A DNA stretch of 64,000 bases from an uncultured Cellulophaga sp. (lineage in GTDB: Bacteria > Bacteroidota > Bacteroidia > Flavobacteriales > Flavobacteriaceae): the NCBI GenBank assembly GCA_947492955.1, contig CANLOV010000008.1:124001-188000 (forward strand). The letters run 5' to 3'. Positions 54,304-61,676 of this stretch are shown one piece after another; position 1 is the stretch's first letter; each line of letters starts with the position of its first letter. Under the pieces are notes generated by a model that had not been told where the DNA came from, ran no database searches, and saw only the letters and a program-made list of their open reading frames with translations. Made by a program: the position numbers and the translations under genes.

Positions 54304-54951
54304 ATGAAGGTATTAAAAATAGTATTTAAATGGTTTTTGTATGTTTTACTTATTCCCATTATTTATTTGGTGATATCTTTATTATTGAGTTCAATAACTA
54401 TTGATAGAAAAGATAGTGAAACTGCAAGGACTAAGACTATTTATTTAAATACAAATGGAGTTCATTTAGATGTTATTTTATTAAAAAAGGATATAAATGT
54501 AGAATTATTAAAAAGTATAAATCATTCTAAAACAGAAAATTATATTTCTTTTGGATGGGGTGATGAAAACTTTTATATAAACACACCTACTTGGTCAGAT
54601 TTAACTTTTAATAATGCATTTACAGCTTTGTTTTTAAGAAGTTCTGCATTAATGCATGTTACACGCTATAAACATGAGCAGAGTAATTGGATGGCCATAG
54701 AAATAAACGAGAAAGAGTTTCAAAAACTAAATAAGTATTTATTAAACACCTTTAAAACAGATAACAACGGCAATAAGATTTTATTAAAAGATAAAGGCTA
54801 TTCTAACCAAGATGATTTTTATAAAGCTTCGGGTAGTTATTCTTGCTTTAAAACATGTAATAGTTGGGTTAATTCTGGATTTAAAGAAAGTGGATTAAAA
54901 TCTTGTTTGTGGACTCCTTTTGATTTTGGATTAATTAAAAAATACGAATAG
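54304..54951 (+). CDS. DUF2459 / TIGR02117 family protein
   Basis: The product has 215 residues with an N-terminal membrane helix (about 7-29). The family pattern is clear: NTNGVHLDVILLKKD, ISFGWGDENFYINTPTW, SALMHVTRYKHEQSNW, SYSCFKTCNSWVNSG and LWTPFDFGL. The conserved His and Cys suggest an NlpC/P60-like or cysteine-peptidase-related fold, though function is not established. It follows the LAS-like gene by three bases and completes a three-gene operon. Confidence 0.82.
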   Translation: MKVLKIVFKWFLYVLLIPIIYLVISLLLSSITIDRKDSETARTKTIYLNTNGVHLDVILLKKDINVELLKSINHSKTENYISFGWGDENFYINTPTWSDLTFNNAFTALFLRSSALMHVTRYKHEQSNWMAIEINEKEFQKLNKYLLNTFKTDNNGNKILLKDKGYSNQDDFYKASGSYSCFKTCNSWVNSGFKESGLKSCLWTPFDFGLIKKYE

Positions 54952-54958
54952 AACTATT

Positions 54959-56802
54959 TTAGATATCCAAATCAAATTCGGACCTAAGTAAATCTATAAC
55001 GGGGTTTTTTTCTCTTAATTTCTCGTATTTTTCTTCAGGAGTAAAAGCAAATTTTTTGGCTGTTTGTTCGTTTACAGTTATCTGTAGTTTAATAAAATGG
55101 TTGTTTAGTTTACCACGCAAATATTCTATAAGGTCGTATTGCTCGCGCTCAATTTCCTTTTTCATAGTATCGTTTGGTAACTCTATCCAAAGTGTAGTAT
55201 CGTTTCGTAACTTAGGAATATCTGTATTTAAATTAGAAGCTAATATTTTACGCCCGTCCGCATCAATCTTTTGAACAAAATCTGCCCAATGTTTTTGCAT
55301 ATCCTCTTCAATGATAGTTTCTCTAGGTAATTTACTTTCGTCTATTACCTCCTCCTTTTTATTAAGTTGATGTTCTTTTTTTGCTTTTAAGCTAGAGATA
55401 GATAAGCCAGAAATACGTTTTTTAGGAATACTAATATCTATTTTTGGCTTAGGAACTTCGGTTACAGGCTCAGCAATAGTTTCTGTGTTAGGAGCAGTCG
55501 CAAGCTCAGTTTTAGGTTCTGCAACTACGGGTTCTGTTGTAGTTGCTGCACTATATTCTAAAGAATTAGTAGTGTTTACAGGAGTGGGTTCTGGTGTACT
55601 GGTAACTGCTTCTACAACTTTTTCCTTTTCGCTAGTTGTAACTTTAGGAGCTACAGGAGTACTATTTTTATAATAAGCAGCAGGAACAATAGGGATTTCT
55701 ATTCCGTTACTTTCTAGACTAAAGTTTTTTTTTTTTTTTTTTCTCCATCAAAATTGATAGAGGCTAATTTCATAAGTGTTAATTCAACTAGTAAGCGTTG
55801 GTTTTTGCTAGTCTTGTATTTTAAATCACTATCATTAGCAATATCAATGCCTTGTAATAAAAATGCAGGCGATGTTTTTTTAGACTGTTCTAAGTAGTTC
55901 TTTTTGGCTTCTTCTCCTACTTCTAACAGCGAGATAGTATTTTGGTGCTGACATACCATTAAATCTCTAAAGTGGGAAGCTAAACCTGTTATAAAGTGAT
56001 GCCCATCAAAACCTTGGGCTAAGGTTTCATTAAATAAAAGTAATAATGAAGGAATATCATTTGCTAAAATTAAATCTGTAGCCGAAAAATACGTATCGTA
56101 ATCTAAAACGTTTAAATTTTCAGTTACTGCTTTTCTGGTAAGTTCTTTACCAGAAAAACTAACGACTCTATCAAAAATAGATAAAGCATCTCGCATGGCG
56201 CCATCTGCTTTTTGTGCAATAATATGCAAGGCATCATCTTCTGCATTAATCCCTTGATTTTCTGCAATATATTTTAAGTACTCAGCAGCATCTTTTACCG
56301 TAATTCGTTTAAAATCAAATATCTGACAACGAGAGAGTATTGTGGGTATAATTTTATGTTTCTCTGTAGTTGCTAGTATAAAAATAGCGTGCTTTGGTGG
56401 TTCTTCTAAGGTTTTTAAAAAAGCATTAAAAGCAGACTGAGAAAGCATATGCACCTCATCTATAATGTATACTTTGTATTTTCCTACTTGTGGCGGTATA
56501 CGAACTTGGTCTATAAGGTTTCTAATATCGTCTACAGAGTTGTTAGAAGCGGCATCTAACTCAAAAATATTAAAAGCAAAATCCTCGTCGGTATTTTCGT
56601 TGCCTTCTTGGTTTATTTTTTTTGCTAGAATACGAGCGCAGGTAGTTTTACCTACACCTCTTGGACCACAAAAAAGTAAAGCTTGCGCCAAATGATTGTT
56701 ATCAATGGCATTTAATAAGGTATTGGTAATAGATTGCTGCCCCACAACATCTTTAAATGTTTGCGGTCTATATTTACGGGCAGATACTACAAATGGTTCC
56801 AA
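54959..56802 (-). CDS. dnaX: DNA polymerase III gamma/tau subunit, tau reached by frameshift
   Basis: The ATP-loading clamp-loader subunit. The first 362 residues are in one frame: Walker A GPRGVGKTTCAR, Walker B VYIIDEVHM, SRC motif SRCQIFDFKR and domain III. At the end of domain III the coding strand has GAG then 18 A residues (55742-55725), and the genomic frame ends a few codons later (TLV, stop). A -1 shift opens the other frame without any stop down to 54959: a Pro/Thr/Glu-rich linker, then a folded C-terminal domain (MQKHWADFVQKIDADG, NPVIDLLRSEFDLDI). That gives a tau of about 614 residues. Production of both forms by slippage is inferred. The usual four zinc-binding cysteines are absent. 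Confidence 0.85.
55714..56802 (-). CDS. dnaX: Gamma-length DnaX product encoded in the genomic frame
   Basis: Without any shift, translation stops after 362 residues (ending in five lysines and TLV). This covers the AAA+ module (domains I-II, about residues 1-240) and the collar domain III (about 243-355), exactly the part kept in E. coli gamma. It is a complete clamp-loader subunit but lacks the tau tail that binds polymerase and helicase. It starts at an ATG 29 bases after a TATATTTG promoter box on this strand. Confidence 0.75.
   Translation of the reverse strand: MEPFVVSARKYRPQTFKDVVGQQSITNTLLNAIDNNHLAQALLFCGPRGVGKTTCARILAKKINQEGNENTDEDFAFNIFELDAASNNSVDDIRNLIDQVRIPPQVGKYKVYIIDEVHMLSQSAFNAFLKTLEEPPKHAIFILATTEKHKIIPTILSRCQIFDFKRITVKDAAEYLKYIAENQGINAEDDALHIIAQKADGAMRDALSIFDRVVSFSGKELTRKAVTENLNVLDYDTYFSATDLILANDIPSLLLLFNETLAQGFDGHHFITGLASHFRDLMVCQHQNTISLLEVGEEAKKNYLEQSKKTSPAFLLQGIDIANDSDLKYKTSKNQRLLVELTLMKLASINFDGEKKKKKTLV
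55725..55742 (-). promoter_or_regulatory. 18-base homopolymer (A18 on the coding strand), putative slippage site
   Basis: An uninterrupted run of 18 T on the plus strand (A on the coding strand) sits at the gamma/tau junction of dnaX. Runs of nine or more A are known to cause transcriptional slippage (dnaX of Thermus thermophilus uses A9). A length error in the assembly is the alternative. Confidence 0.7.
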
Positions 56803-56830
56803 ATTATACTTAAGCTTTAATCGTGTATTA

Positions 56831-56838
56831 CAAATATA
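56831..56838 (-). promoter_or_regulatory. -7 box (TATATTTG) of dnaX
   Basis: On the minus strand TATATTTG fits TAnnTTTG, 28 bases before the dnaX ATG. Confidence 0.55.
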
Positions 56839-56925
56839 AAAATAGCAATGTACTATCGTAAGTGTTTTAGCGTCTTAAATTAGTTTTTTATCAACAATTG
56901 GTTTAAAAAATCATTAAAACAGTTA

Positions 56926-56958
56926 TTTGGATGTTTCTTTAGTATAGCCTTACCTTTG
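56926..56958 (+). promoter_or_regulatory. Promoter of the RNase P RNA gene
   Basis: TTTG (56926-56929) and TACCTTTG (56951-56958) are 21 bases apart. The rnpB 5' end at about 56964 falls 6 bases downstream, the expected initiation distance. Confidence 0.8.
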
Positions 56959-56963
56959 CGTTT

Positions 56964-57277
56964 AGCAGGTCACCTTATCGCTGCATGTAAAACTTGTTTT
57001 TACATGGAGAGGAAAGTCCGGACACCATAGTGCAGTATAGCGGGTAACGCCCGTCCGCCGAGAGGTGAGGACAAGTGCAGCAGAAAGTATGTACAGGTAA
57101 TGCTGTAGTGAAACCAGGTAAACTCTATGCGGTGCAACGCCATGTAAATCAGTGTTTAAGGGTGCACGCCCAAACTGAAGGGTAGGCGGTTAGAGCTTCT
57201 AAGTAATTAGTTGTCTAGATAAATGATAAGGACCTTTAAACTTGTTTAAAGTTACAGAATCCGGCTTATGACCTGCT
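56964..57277 (+). ncRNA. rnpB: RNase P RNA (class A)
   Basis: The catalytic RNA of RNase P that matures tRNA 5' ends. The terminal P1 stem AGCAGGTCA (56964-56972) pairs with TGACCTGCT (57269-57277). The conserved core is present: GAGGAAAGTCCGGAC in the 5' part (from about 57009), GGGTAACGCCCG, GAAACCAGGTAAACTC-like sequence, and ACAGAATCCGGCTTA near the 3' end. The 3' arm overlaps the stop codon of the converging acetyltransferase gene. Confidence 0.95.
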
Positions 57278-57766
57278 TTTATTATTTAAGATTAATTGCC
57301 AATAAGCTACATCTATCCATTTATCAAATTTGTAACCTACTTCTTTAAAATGGGCAACCTTTTTAAATCCTAATTTTTCGTGCAATGCAATACTAGCCTC
57401 ATTAGGTAGCGCAATACCACCAATTACAGTATGAAACTTTTTAGCTTTAATCCTTTTTAATAATTCGTTATAAAGTAAAGTTCCAACACCTTTTTCTTTT
57501 TTATTGTATTTTAAATAAATAGTAGCTTCTACAGAATTTTTATAGGCACATCTAGATTTCCAATTGCTAGCATATGCATAGCCTATAACTTCATTGTTAG
57601 ATTCGTACACTATCCAAGGAAGATTTGCTGTTATTTCTTTTATCCGTTTTTTTATTTCAGCTTCAGATACCATATCATTTTCAAAGGTAATAACAGTGTT
57701 TTTTATATAGTAATTATAAATATCAGCTATACTTTTAGCATCATTTTCTCTTATAGGTCTTATCAT
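57266..57766 (-). CDS. GNAT N-acetyltransferase, phosphinothricin acetyltransferase-like
   Basis: The product has 166 residues. The pattern IRPIRENDAKSIADIYNYYI, FENDMVSEAE and ASNWKSRCAYKNSVEATIYL matches the Pat/Bar branch of the GNAT family; the acetyl-CoA loop is KKEKGVGTLLY and the C-terminal strand motif is NEASIALHEKLGFKKVAHF. It acetylates small amines, perhaps amino acid analogues, in the cytosol. Its last codon and stop lie within the 3' end of rnpB on the other strand. Confidence 0.9.
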   Translation of the reverse strand: MIRPIRENDAKSIADIYNYYIKNTVITFENDMVSEAEIKKRIKEITANLPWIVYESNNEVIGYAYASNWKSRCAYKNSVEATIYLKYNKKEKGVGTLLYNELLKRIKAKKFHTVIGGIALPNEASIALHEKLGFKKVAHFKEVGYKFDKWIDVAYWQLILNNKSRS

Positions 57767-57833
57767 AAGCAGTTTTTAAAAAGCAATTATAAAATTACTA
57801 AAAAACATAAAGATGCTATCTTACTCTTGAGTG

Positions 57834-59384
57834 CTAGAAAGGTTTTTTATTGTTCTTTAAATTTGATAATCGCCATATAAATATATTTACTCTGTTTTTA
57901 TGTCGAATATAAACAGGTATAATAATAGGTTTAGAAACTGTTTTATATCTGTTTAATAATTCTTGTTTGGGTGTTTTGTAATTATGAGAAGTTGTGATGT
58001 AATATCCGCTAGAATTTATGGGTATTTCTCCTCTTAGTGTATTTATTTCCATGTACTTATGTTGGTTATAAGAATTGCCTAGAACATATAGTTTTGTATT
58101 ATTTGGTTGTGCGTAATAATAGTCTAAATGGCTTCCTGGAAACCAGTTATGGGTAAGGATAACATGATTTTTAGGTATTAAACCTGCTTTTATATCTTTA
58201 TTTATTCTAGATTCTAATTCAGTTGCTATATTTTTCCATAAACCTATGTCTATTGTAAAATCTTTCTTTCCTATTTTTTGACTCTCTTTGTAACTAGAAG
58301 GCAGTACAATTCCTGTTTTAATTTGAATAATTGCTGCTGTAACTACAAGCAGTAAAAATAAATTTCCGAATACAATAGCCTTTTGAAACCTTTTCTTATG
58401 TTTTTTAATATTTATACTACTATATACATAGCCAGCTAAAATGGCTAACGCAAAATAAGATGGGCCACTCCAATGTGGTAAGGTTTTATTATATAAAGCC
58501 ATTATAAGTGTAGTGCTTATAAGTGGAATGCTAATACTTAAAAGAAAACCAATAACTGGAGTCGTATACTTTTTTTGTTTGATAATAAAAAACAGACTAA
58601 GAATAATAACGTAAATAGTAAATGGATTGTTATAAAATATTTGTCCAAAAAATTCAGGAAAAAAGTTTTTTAAGGAAGGTAACCAAGTGTTAGATCCAAC
58701 TCTATTGCTATGGTAATTAATACCAGAATATTCGCTAACCATATTCCACCATATTACAGGGGAAAATAGTATTATACTAATGATAATAGATAACCATAGA
58801 TAGGGCTTAAAAAGTTCTTTTCTATTATAAAATAAAAAATAAATGCCAGCTCCTAGCCATAAGAAAATAGCATGGTATTTAGAAAGTAAAGATAGTCCTA
58901 CGACAACTCCATAAAGAAGTAACCAATAGTTTTGCTTTTTTATAATATAGTTACAGAAAAAGAAAATTGCTAACAACCAAAAGATGCTTAAAGGGGTGTC
59001 TGGTAATATAAAAACACCTGTAATAATGGAACTGTAAAAAGAAGCAGATATTATTAAAGCGCTAATAATCCCTGTTGTTTTATCTTTTAATAAACAACCA
59101 ATTTTATAAATAAGATAAATATTTGCACAGCCAATAATTAATGGCCCAAGGCGTACAAAAAAATCATTATAAATAAAAGAAAGATTAAAAGTAGATAAGC
59201 GTATAAGAATACCAACTAAAGGCGGGTGGTCAAAAAAACTATAATCAAGATAAAGTGCATAGGTGGTATAATACACTTCATCATTACCAAGATTTGTAAA
59301 AAATACTATAATTAATCGTAGTAGTAGATTTATCCCTAATATCCAGTAAATACTACCTTTTCTTTTTAGAAAATCTCTAATCAT
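57834..59384 (-). CDS. Glycosyltransferase family 39-like membrane protein
   Basis: The product has 516 residues, with about ten or more membrane helices over residues 10-360 and a soluble C-terminal part (about 370-516). The first outer loop has GNDEVYYTTYALYL followed by FDHPPLVGILIRL, the acidic catalytic loop of ArnT/PMT-type GT-C glycosyltransferases. These move sugars from lipid carriers onto lipids or proteins on the outer face of the inner membrane. Acceptor unknown. It is a single gene between the acetyltransferase and a 177-base gap. Confidence 0.88.
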   Translation of the reverse strand: MIRDFLKRKGSIYWILGINLLLRLIIVFFTNLGNDEVYYTTYALYLDYSFFDHPPLVGILIRLSTFNLSFIYNDFFVRLGPLIIGCANIYLIYKIGCLLKDKTTGIISALIISASFYSSIITGVFILPDTPLSIFWLLAIFFFCNYIIKKQNYWLLLYGVVVGLSLLSKYHAIFLWLGAGIYFLFYNRKELFKPYLWLSIIISIILFSPVIWWNMVSEYSGINYHSNRVGSNTWLPSLKNFFPEFFGQIFYNNPFTIYVIILSLFFIIKQKKYTTPVIGFLLSISIPLISTTLIMALYNKTLPHWSGPSYFALAILAGYVYSSINIKKHKKRFQKAIVFGNLFLLLVVTAAIIQIKTGIVLPSSYKESQKIGKKDFTIDIGLWKNIATELESRINKDIKAGLIPKNHVILTHNWFPGSHLDYYYAQPNNTKLYVLGNSYNQHKYMEINTLRGEIPINSSGYYITTSHNYKTPKQELLNRYKTVSKPIIIPVYIRHKNRVNIFIWRLSNLKNNKKPF

Positions 59385-59561
59385 ACTACTAGTAAAAGTA
59401 GAAAATAAAACCGATGTTAGGTTGTTTTAGGTGTTAAGAAAGTATTATTCACTAAAAATATTAACAGAAAATTATAGTTTTCGTTGTAGGTGTAATAATA
59501 ACATCTTAGGATATTAATTATGTAAAATTATTTTTTTCGTTTTTAAAAAAGTAAAAAACTA

Positions 59562-60110
59562 TTATGTTGACGTTTTGTTTTCAAAAAAACTAAAAACACT
59601 ACCACCGTATTTACGTTGGTTGGTAAAGTTTTCTAAACCAGACAAATCGGTATGTTTAGAATGTTCTATAATTAACATACCATCTTCTTGTAATAAATTA
59701 TTTTTAAAAACCAGTTCGGGTATTTTAGCAAAATCTTCTAGCTCAATACCATATGGAGGATCTGCAAAAATAATATCATTTTTTAATGTGGTTTTTTCAA
59801 GGTATTTAAAAACATCACTTTTAACACAAGAAATTCCAAAATTTAACTCAGAGGCAACCTGGCTAATATATTTTATGCACCCCATGTCTGCATCTACGCA
59901 AACCAACTCTTGTGTGCCTCTAGAAGCAAATTCATAACTTATATTTCCTGTACCGGCAAAAAGGTCTAGTACAGTAATTTCATCAAAATAATAGGTGTTA
60001 TTTAAGATATTAAACAAACCTTCTTTTGCCATATCTGTTGTAGGGCGTACTGGTAGTTTTTTAGGTGCAGCAAGGCGTCTTCCTTTATAAGTGCCAGATA
60101 TTATTCGCAT
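59562..60110 (-). CDS. rsmD: 16S rRNA (guanine(966)-N(2))-methyltransferase RsmD
   Basis: The product has 182 residues, the normal size. Methylates G966 of 16S rRNA. The N-terminus MRIISGTYKGRRLAAPK is a family signature, SAM binding is LDLFAGTGNISYEFASRG, and the catalytic motif is ADPPYG. The ATG overlaps the stop of the DUF3822 gene by one base (TAATG), so it is the last gene of a three-gene operon. Confidence 0.95.
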   Translation of the reverse strand: MRIISGTYKGRRLAAPKKLPVRPTTDMAKEGLFNILNNTYYFDEITVLDLFAGTGNISYEFASRGTQELVCVDADMGCIKYISQVASELNFGISCVKSDVFKYLEKTTLKNDIIFADPPYGIELEDFAKIPELVFKNNLLQEDGMLIIEHSKHTDLSGLENFTNQRKYGGSVFSFFENKTST

Positions 60111-60943
60111 TAAAGAGTATTTAGTAGGGTAAAATCTATGGAGTCTTCTTCTGTATCTTTTAAATGATACGAAGTGTTTTCTGGGATAAAAATAGAGATG
60201 TTCTTTACGTATTCATAACACAATTGGTAAATAGCATCTTCTTCTTTTATAGCACCAAAAAATTTAACTTTTACACTTTCGTTGTCTAATTTTAATTGTT
60301 CTAGAGCAAAAAGTAAATAATAAATAAAGTCTTCTTTGGTATAATAATTAAAACAATTGTAGAGTAGTAATTTTTTCTCCGCAATAATGGTAATATTCAT
60401 TTGTTGGTCAGATACATATACGTAGCAAACTGTTTCGTTACCGCTGTTGTGGCTTTTTAATAGTGATTCTACTATTACAGTTCCGTTATGTTTAAATTCG
60501 AACTCTCCAAAAATATCGTAGATGTAATTATTAATATTTACAAAAGGAATATAAACATTTACAATATCATGACTATCTATTTCGTCATAAACAATATGGT
60601 CATTCGCTAAAATTTTGGCATTGTATTTTAAATAGTTAGCCAACTCATCTTTATTGAATAATGCTTTTGGCACCAAATTAAATAAGTTGTTTTTATGGAT
60701 AACAACAACTTCGGAGAATGTAGACTTACTTACTTTGTGTTGCTCAAATAAATTCTCTATATGCTTTAAAATTTCATAAGGCGAATGAGTAGTTTCAAAA
60801 GTAATATTTTCAGAAACTATAAGCGTATTACTAAGTATGTCTACCACACAAAAAGAAAGTCCATTCAAACTAATTTGAATGGACAACTTGTGATAATTTG
60901 ATGTAGATTGCTCTACGGTATTGTTATTTTTTCTTTTTGTCAT
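60110..60943 (-). CDS. DUF3822 family protein
   Basis: The product has 277 residues and belongs to a Bacteroidota-specific family of unknown role. The layout, with LSIQISLNGLSFCVVDILSN, repeated beta strands and a second half of similar length (ITIIAEKKLLLYNCFNYYTK), recalls an actin-like ATPase fold, as in PilM/FtsA-like proteins, but no phosphate-binding motif was verified. It overlaps the upstream pilin-like gene by 20 bases and rsmD by one base. Confidence 0.85.
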   Translation of the reverse strand: MTKRKNNNTVEQSTSNYHKLSIQISLNGLSFCVVDILSNTLIVSENITFETTHSPYEILKHIENLFEQHKVSKSTFSEVVVIHKNNLFNLVPKALFNKDELANYLKYNAKILANDHIVYDEIDSHDIVNVYIPFVNINNYIYDIFGEFEFKHNGTVIVESLLKSHNSGNETVCYVYVSDQQMNITIIAEKKLLLYNCFNYYTKEDFIYYLLFALEQLKLDNESVKVKFFGAIKEEDAIYQLCYEYVKNISIFIPENTSYHLKDTEEDSIDFTLLNTL

Positions 60944-61574
60944 AAATTGGAGGCCAGTTACCGTTAGTACTAACTTCTTCTAAAGAACCAACTATAATTT
61001 CACTACCGTTTACTTGTTCAACACTAACTTCAGCATTTTCTTTAGCCATAAGATCTTTTGGTTGATCGTGTAAAATAACATCTTTTGCTACTTTAACTTC
61101 AAATACAGGAGCCATGTAACCACCCGTTTTTTCAATAATATCAGCTCTCATTGTAAACTTTTCTCCGTTTTTAGCATGAGGAACATTCATCATTGATTTG
61201 TAACGTGTATCTTTCTTAAATAAAGAATCTTTTACAGAAACAGTACCTAAAGTATCTATAATTTTTACTTCTTTTAGTACATCAATACCATAAGCTTTAT
61301 CAAATTCCATAAAAGAGGAGTCTCTTTGTTGTGTAATTGTATAATTAGCGGTATCAATAAACTTAATTAAGCTATTAAAATCTTTTGCAAACTTTCCGTT
61401 AACTGTTTTATATGCTTCTTGAGATTTGCCTATATCTTTCATTACAGAAATTACTTTAGCAAAACGCTCTTCTTTTATTTTTTTAAATTCAATAGGTCCC
61501 ATTACAGACTTGTAAATCAAAAATCCTAAACCAATTGATACAATCCAAAGTAAAATTTGTAAAATACGCTTCAT
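60924..61574 (-). CDS. Membrane-anchored, pseudopilin-like protein (216 aa)
   Basis: The ATG at 61574 (MKRILQILLWIVSIGLGFLI) is chosen; the frame continues to a TTG at 61610 that lies in a promoter box. One N-terminal helix (about residues 4-20) is followed by RFAKVISVMKDIGKSQEAYK and TVNGKFAKDFNSLIKFID, a layout like pseudopilins (helix, then 'Y...G.F...L'). The end is basic (PPIYDKKKK). It is the first gene of the operon with DUF3822 and rsmD. Family not recognised; the pilin resemblance is an inference. Confidence 0.7.
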   Translation of the reverse strand: MKRILQILLWIVSIGLGFLIYKSVMGPIEFKKIKEERFAKVISVMKDIGKSQEAYKTVNGKFAKDFNSLIKFIDTANYTITQQRDSSFMEFDKAYGIDVLKEVKIIDTLGTVSVKDSLFKKDTRYKSMMNVPHAKNGEKFTMRADIIEKTGGYMAPVFEVKVAKDVILHDQPKDLMAKENAEVSVEQVNGSEIIVGSLEEVSTNGNWPPIYDKKKK

Positions 61575-61607
61575 TTTATATGTGTTATTTAAATTTTGAG
61601 GTTTTGA

Positions 61608-61615
61608 CAAATCTA
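61608..61615 (-). promoter_or_regulatory. -7 box (TAGATTTG) of the rsmD operon
   Basis: On the minus strand TAGATTTG fits TAnnTTTG, 33 bases before the ATG at 61574. Confidence 0.55.
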
Positions 61616-61661
61616 CAATTTTTTTTTAATCAGAAAAGTATTTACCATTAAAAATCCTCAT

Positions 61662-61669
61662 TATCTTTG
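61662..61669 (+). promoter_or_regulatory. -7 box (TATCTTTG) of the RecD-like helicase gene
   Basis: It matches TAnnTTTG. The ATG at 61677 is only seven bases beyond it, so the transcript should start at or next to the start codon (leaderless). Confidence 0.6.
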
Positions 61670-61676
61670 AACACTT

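Noticed and set aside
54959-55300. Stand-alone 113-residue protein
   Set aside because: It is the end of the tau-specific region of dnaX: the frame is open back to the A18 run and its content fits the tau tail.
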